From Acetatifactor sp. (GTDB lineage: Bacteria; Bacillota; Clostridia; Lachnospirales; Lachnospiraceae): DNA of 60,483 nucleotides. The stretch lies in assembly GCA_022511385.1 (NCBI GenBank), contig JAFLRN010000009.1:1-60483 (forward strand), written 5' to 3'. This document shows, piece after piece, positions 60,029 to 60,483 of this stretch. Positions within the stretch are counted from its first letter, which is position 1; each line of letters opens with the position of its first letter. Both the position numbers and the translations under genes were made by a program. Under the pieces are notes generated by a model. The model searched no databases and was not told where the DNA came from. It was given only the letters and a program-made list of their open reading frames with translations.

Positions 60029-60483
60029 ATGGGAAAAGACTTAAAAGGAAAGGAGCTTGGCGTTGGAATAAGCCAAAGGTCGGACGGGTTCTATGTTGGT
60101 AGATTTACTACCAAATATGGACAACGTAAACAGAAATTATTCCGCAAATTACAAGAGTGCAGACAATGGCTGGCAGATTCACAGTATCAGGACGAGCATA
60201 GCAATCTGAATTTTCCGGAAGAAATGACGGTAAAGGCATGGTTTGACTACTGGATTAGCATGAAGAAGCGGACTGTACGCCCAAATACGGTAAGGAATTA
60301 TACAGAGCGTTATGAGCGCAACATTGATCCTGTGATTGGAAAACTGATTTTGTCAGAAGTAAAACCGATTCAATGTCAAATGATTATGAATCGAATGGCT
60401 GACGAAGGGTATCGCACATCTACTATTTATCAGGCAAGGATAACATTATTTAATATGCTTGATTATGCGTATCAAAATGATGT
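60029..60483 (+). CDS. int: Tn916-type tyrosine integrase, 5' part (3' end outside window)
   Basis: The visible 151 residues start MGKDLKGKELGVGISQR. They hold the Tn916-type N-terminal arm-binding domain (GFYVGRFTTKYGQRKQKLF) and then the SAM-like core-binding domain (MTVKAWFDYWISMKKRTVRPNTVRNYTERY). The catalytic domain lies beyond the window. GAAAGGAG precedes the ATG. In Tn916-like elements int is at one end, so the element's right end should be within about 1 kb outside the window. Confidence 0.93.
   Translation, partial: MGKDLKGKELGVGISQRSDGFYVGRFTTKYGQRKQKLFRKLQECRQWLADSQYQDEHSNLNFPEEMTVKAWFDYWISMKKRTVRPNTVRNYTERYERNIDPVIGKLILSEVKPIQCQMIMNRMADEGYRTSTIYQARITLFNMLDYAYQND

Noticed and set aside
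1-60483. tRNA or rRNA genes
   Set aside because: No cloverleaf with a TTCRA-type T-loop and CCA-end context, and no rRNA-conserved stretch, was noticed by eye; a tRNAscan run would settle it.

Overview
The window looks like a chromosomal segment of a Clostridia bacterium, most likely a Lachnospiraceae-type gut anaerobe. The signs are the SCIFF peptide/radical-SAM maturase/secDF neighbourhood, membrane proteins with N-terminal zinc ribbons, the priA-def-fmt-yugP-rsmB-rlmN-prpC-prkC-rsgA housekeeping cluster, and a MurE with the DNPR motif typical of meso-diaminopimelate ligases. This is inferred from gene content; there is no rRNA gene to confirm it.

Layout. (1) 1-1085: right end of a mobile element carrying the C-terminal part of a large serine recombinase. 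Its end has cut a cell-wall amidase gene within the first catalytic motif. (2) 1085-5561: amidase remnant coupled to pstS, then pstC, pstA and pstB, with unusual short tandem repeats between genes and no phoU. (3) 5571-9586: a pair of ABC exporter half-transporters behind two palindromic sites. (4) 9614-14640, minus strand: a Bce-like FtsX permease/ATPase pair with its own two-component system. (5) 14921-17219: LytTR regulator, GHKL kinase and a membrane-anchored nuclease. (6) 17363-20607: Na/Pi cotransporter with a PhoU tail, and a convergent CorC/CNNM protein. (7) 20831-25322: TIGR04086-type membrane protein, 47-residue SCIFF precursor, its maturase, a strongly structured intergenic RNA candidate, and fused SecDF. 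(8) 25454-34308: zinc-ribbon/membrane/extracellular proteins around an ABC-2 transporter, ending in a zinc ribbon-TM-TPR-YD repeat protein. (9) 34386-50226: recJ, a PfkB sugar kinase, murE, and the priA-to-rsgA housekeeping run.

(10) 50230-60483: a visibly AT-rich accessory island. It begins at a gene cut after a few codons and passes a decayed RhuM/Fic gene. It then carries a SEFIR(TIR-like) + AIPR pair, a Phd/RelE-type toxin-antitoxin pair, a single-chain MmeI-like restriction-modification enzyme, and a pair made of a tiny membrane protein and an AbiTii protein. Tn916-type xis and int genes lie at the right edge, so the island is probably cargo of an integrating element whose right end lies outside the window.

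The most interesting candidate is the last pair (58227-59158). The 67-residue membrane protein begins with, and the AbiTii protein ends with, the same short motif (INIGNGNKI and ISVGNNNKI). It fits the RHIM-type amyloid core [IV]-x-[IV]-G-x-x-N-x-[ILM], suggesting a two-gene amyloid-signalling abortive-infection module. The SEFIR-AIPR pair is a second candidate. A third is the branched RNA structure between the SCIFF maturase and secDF.
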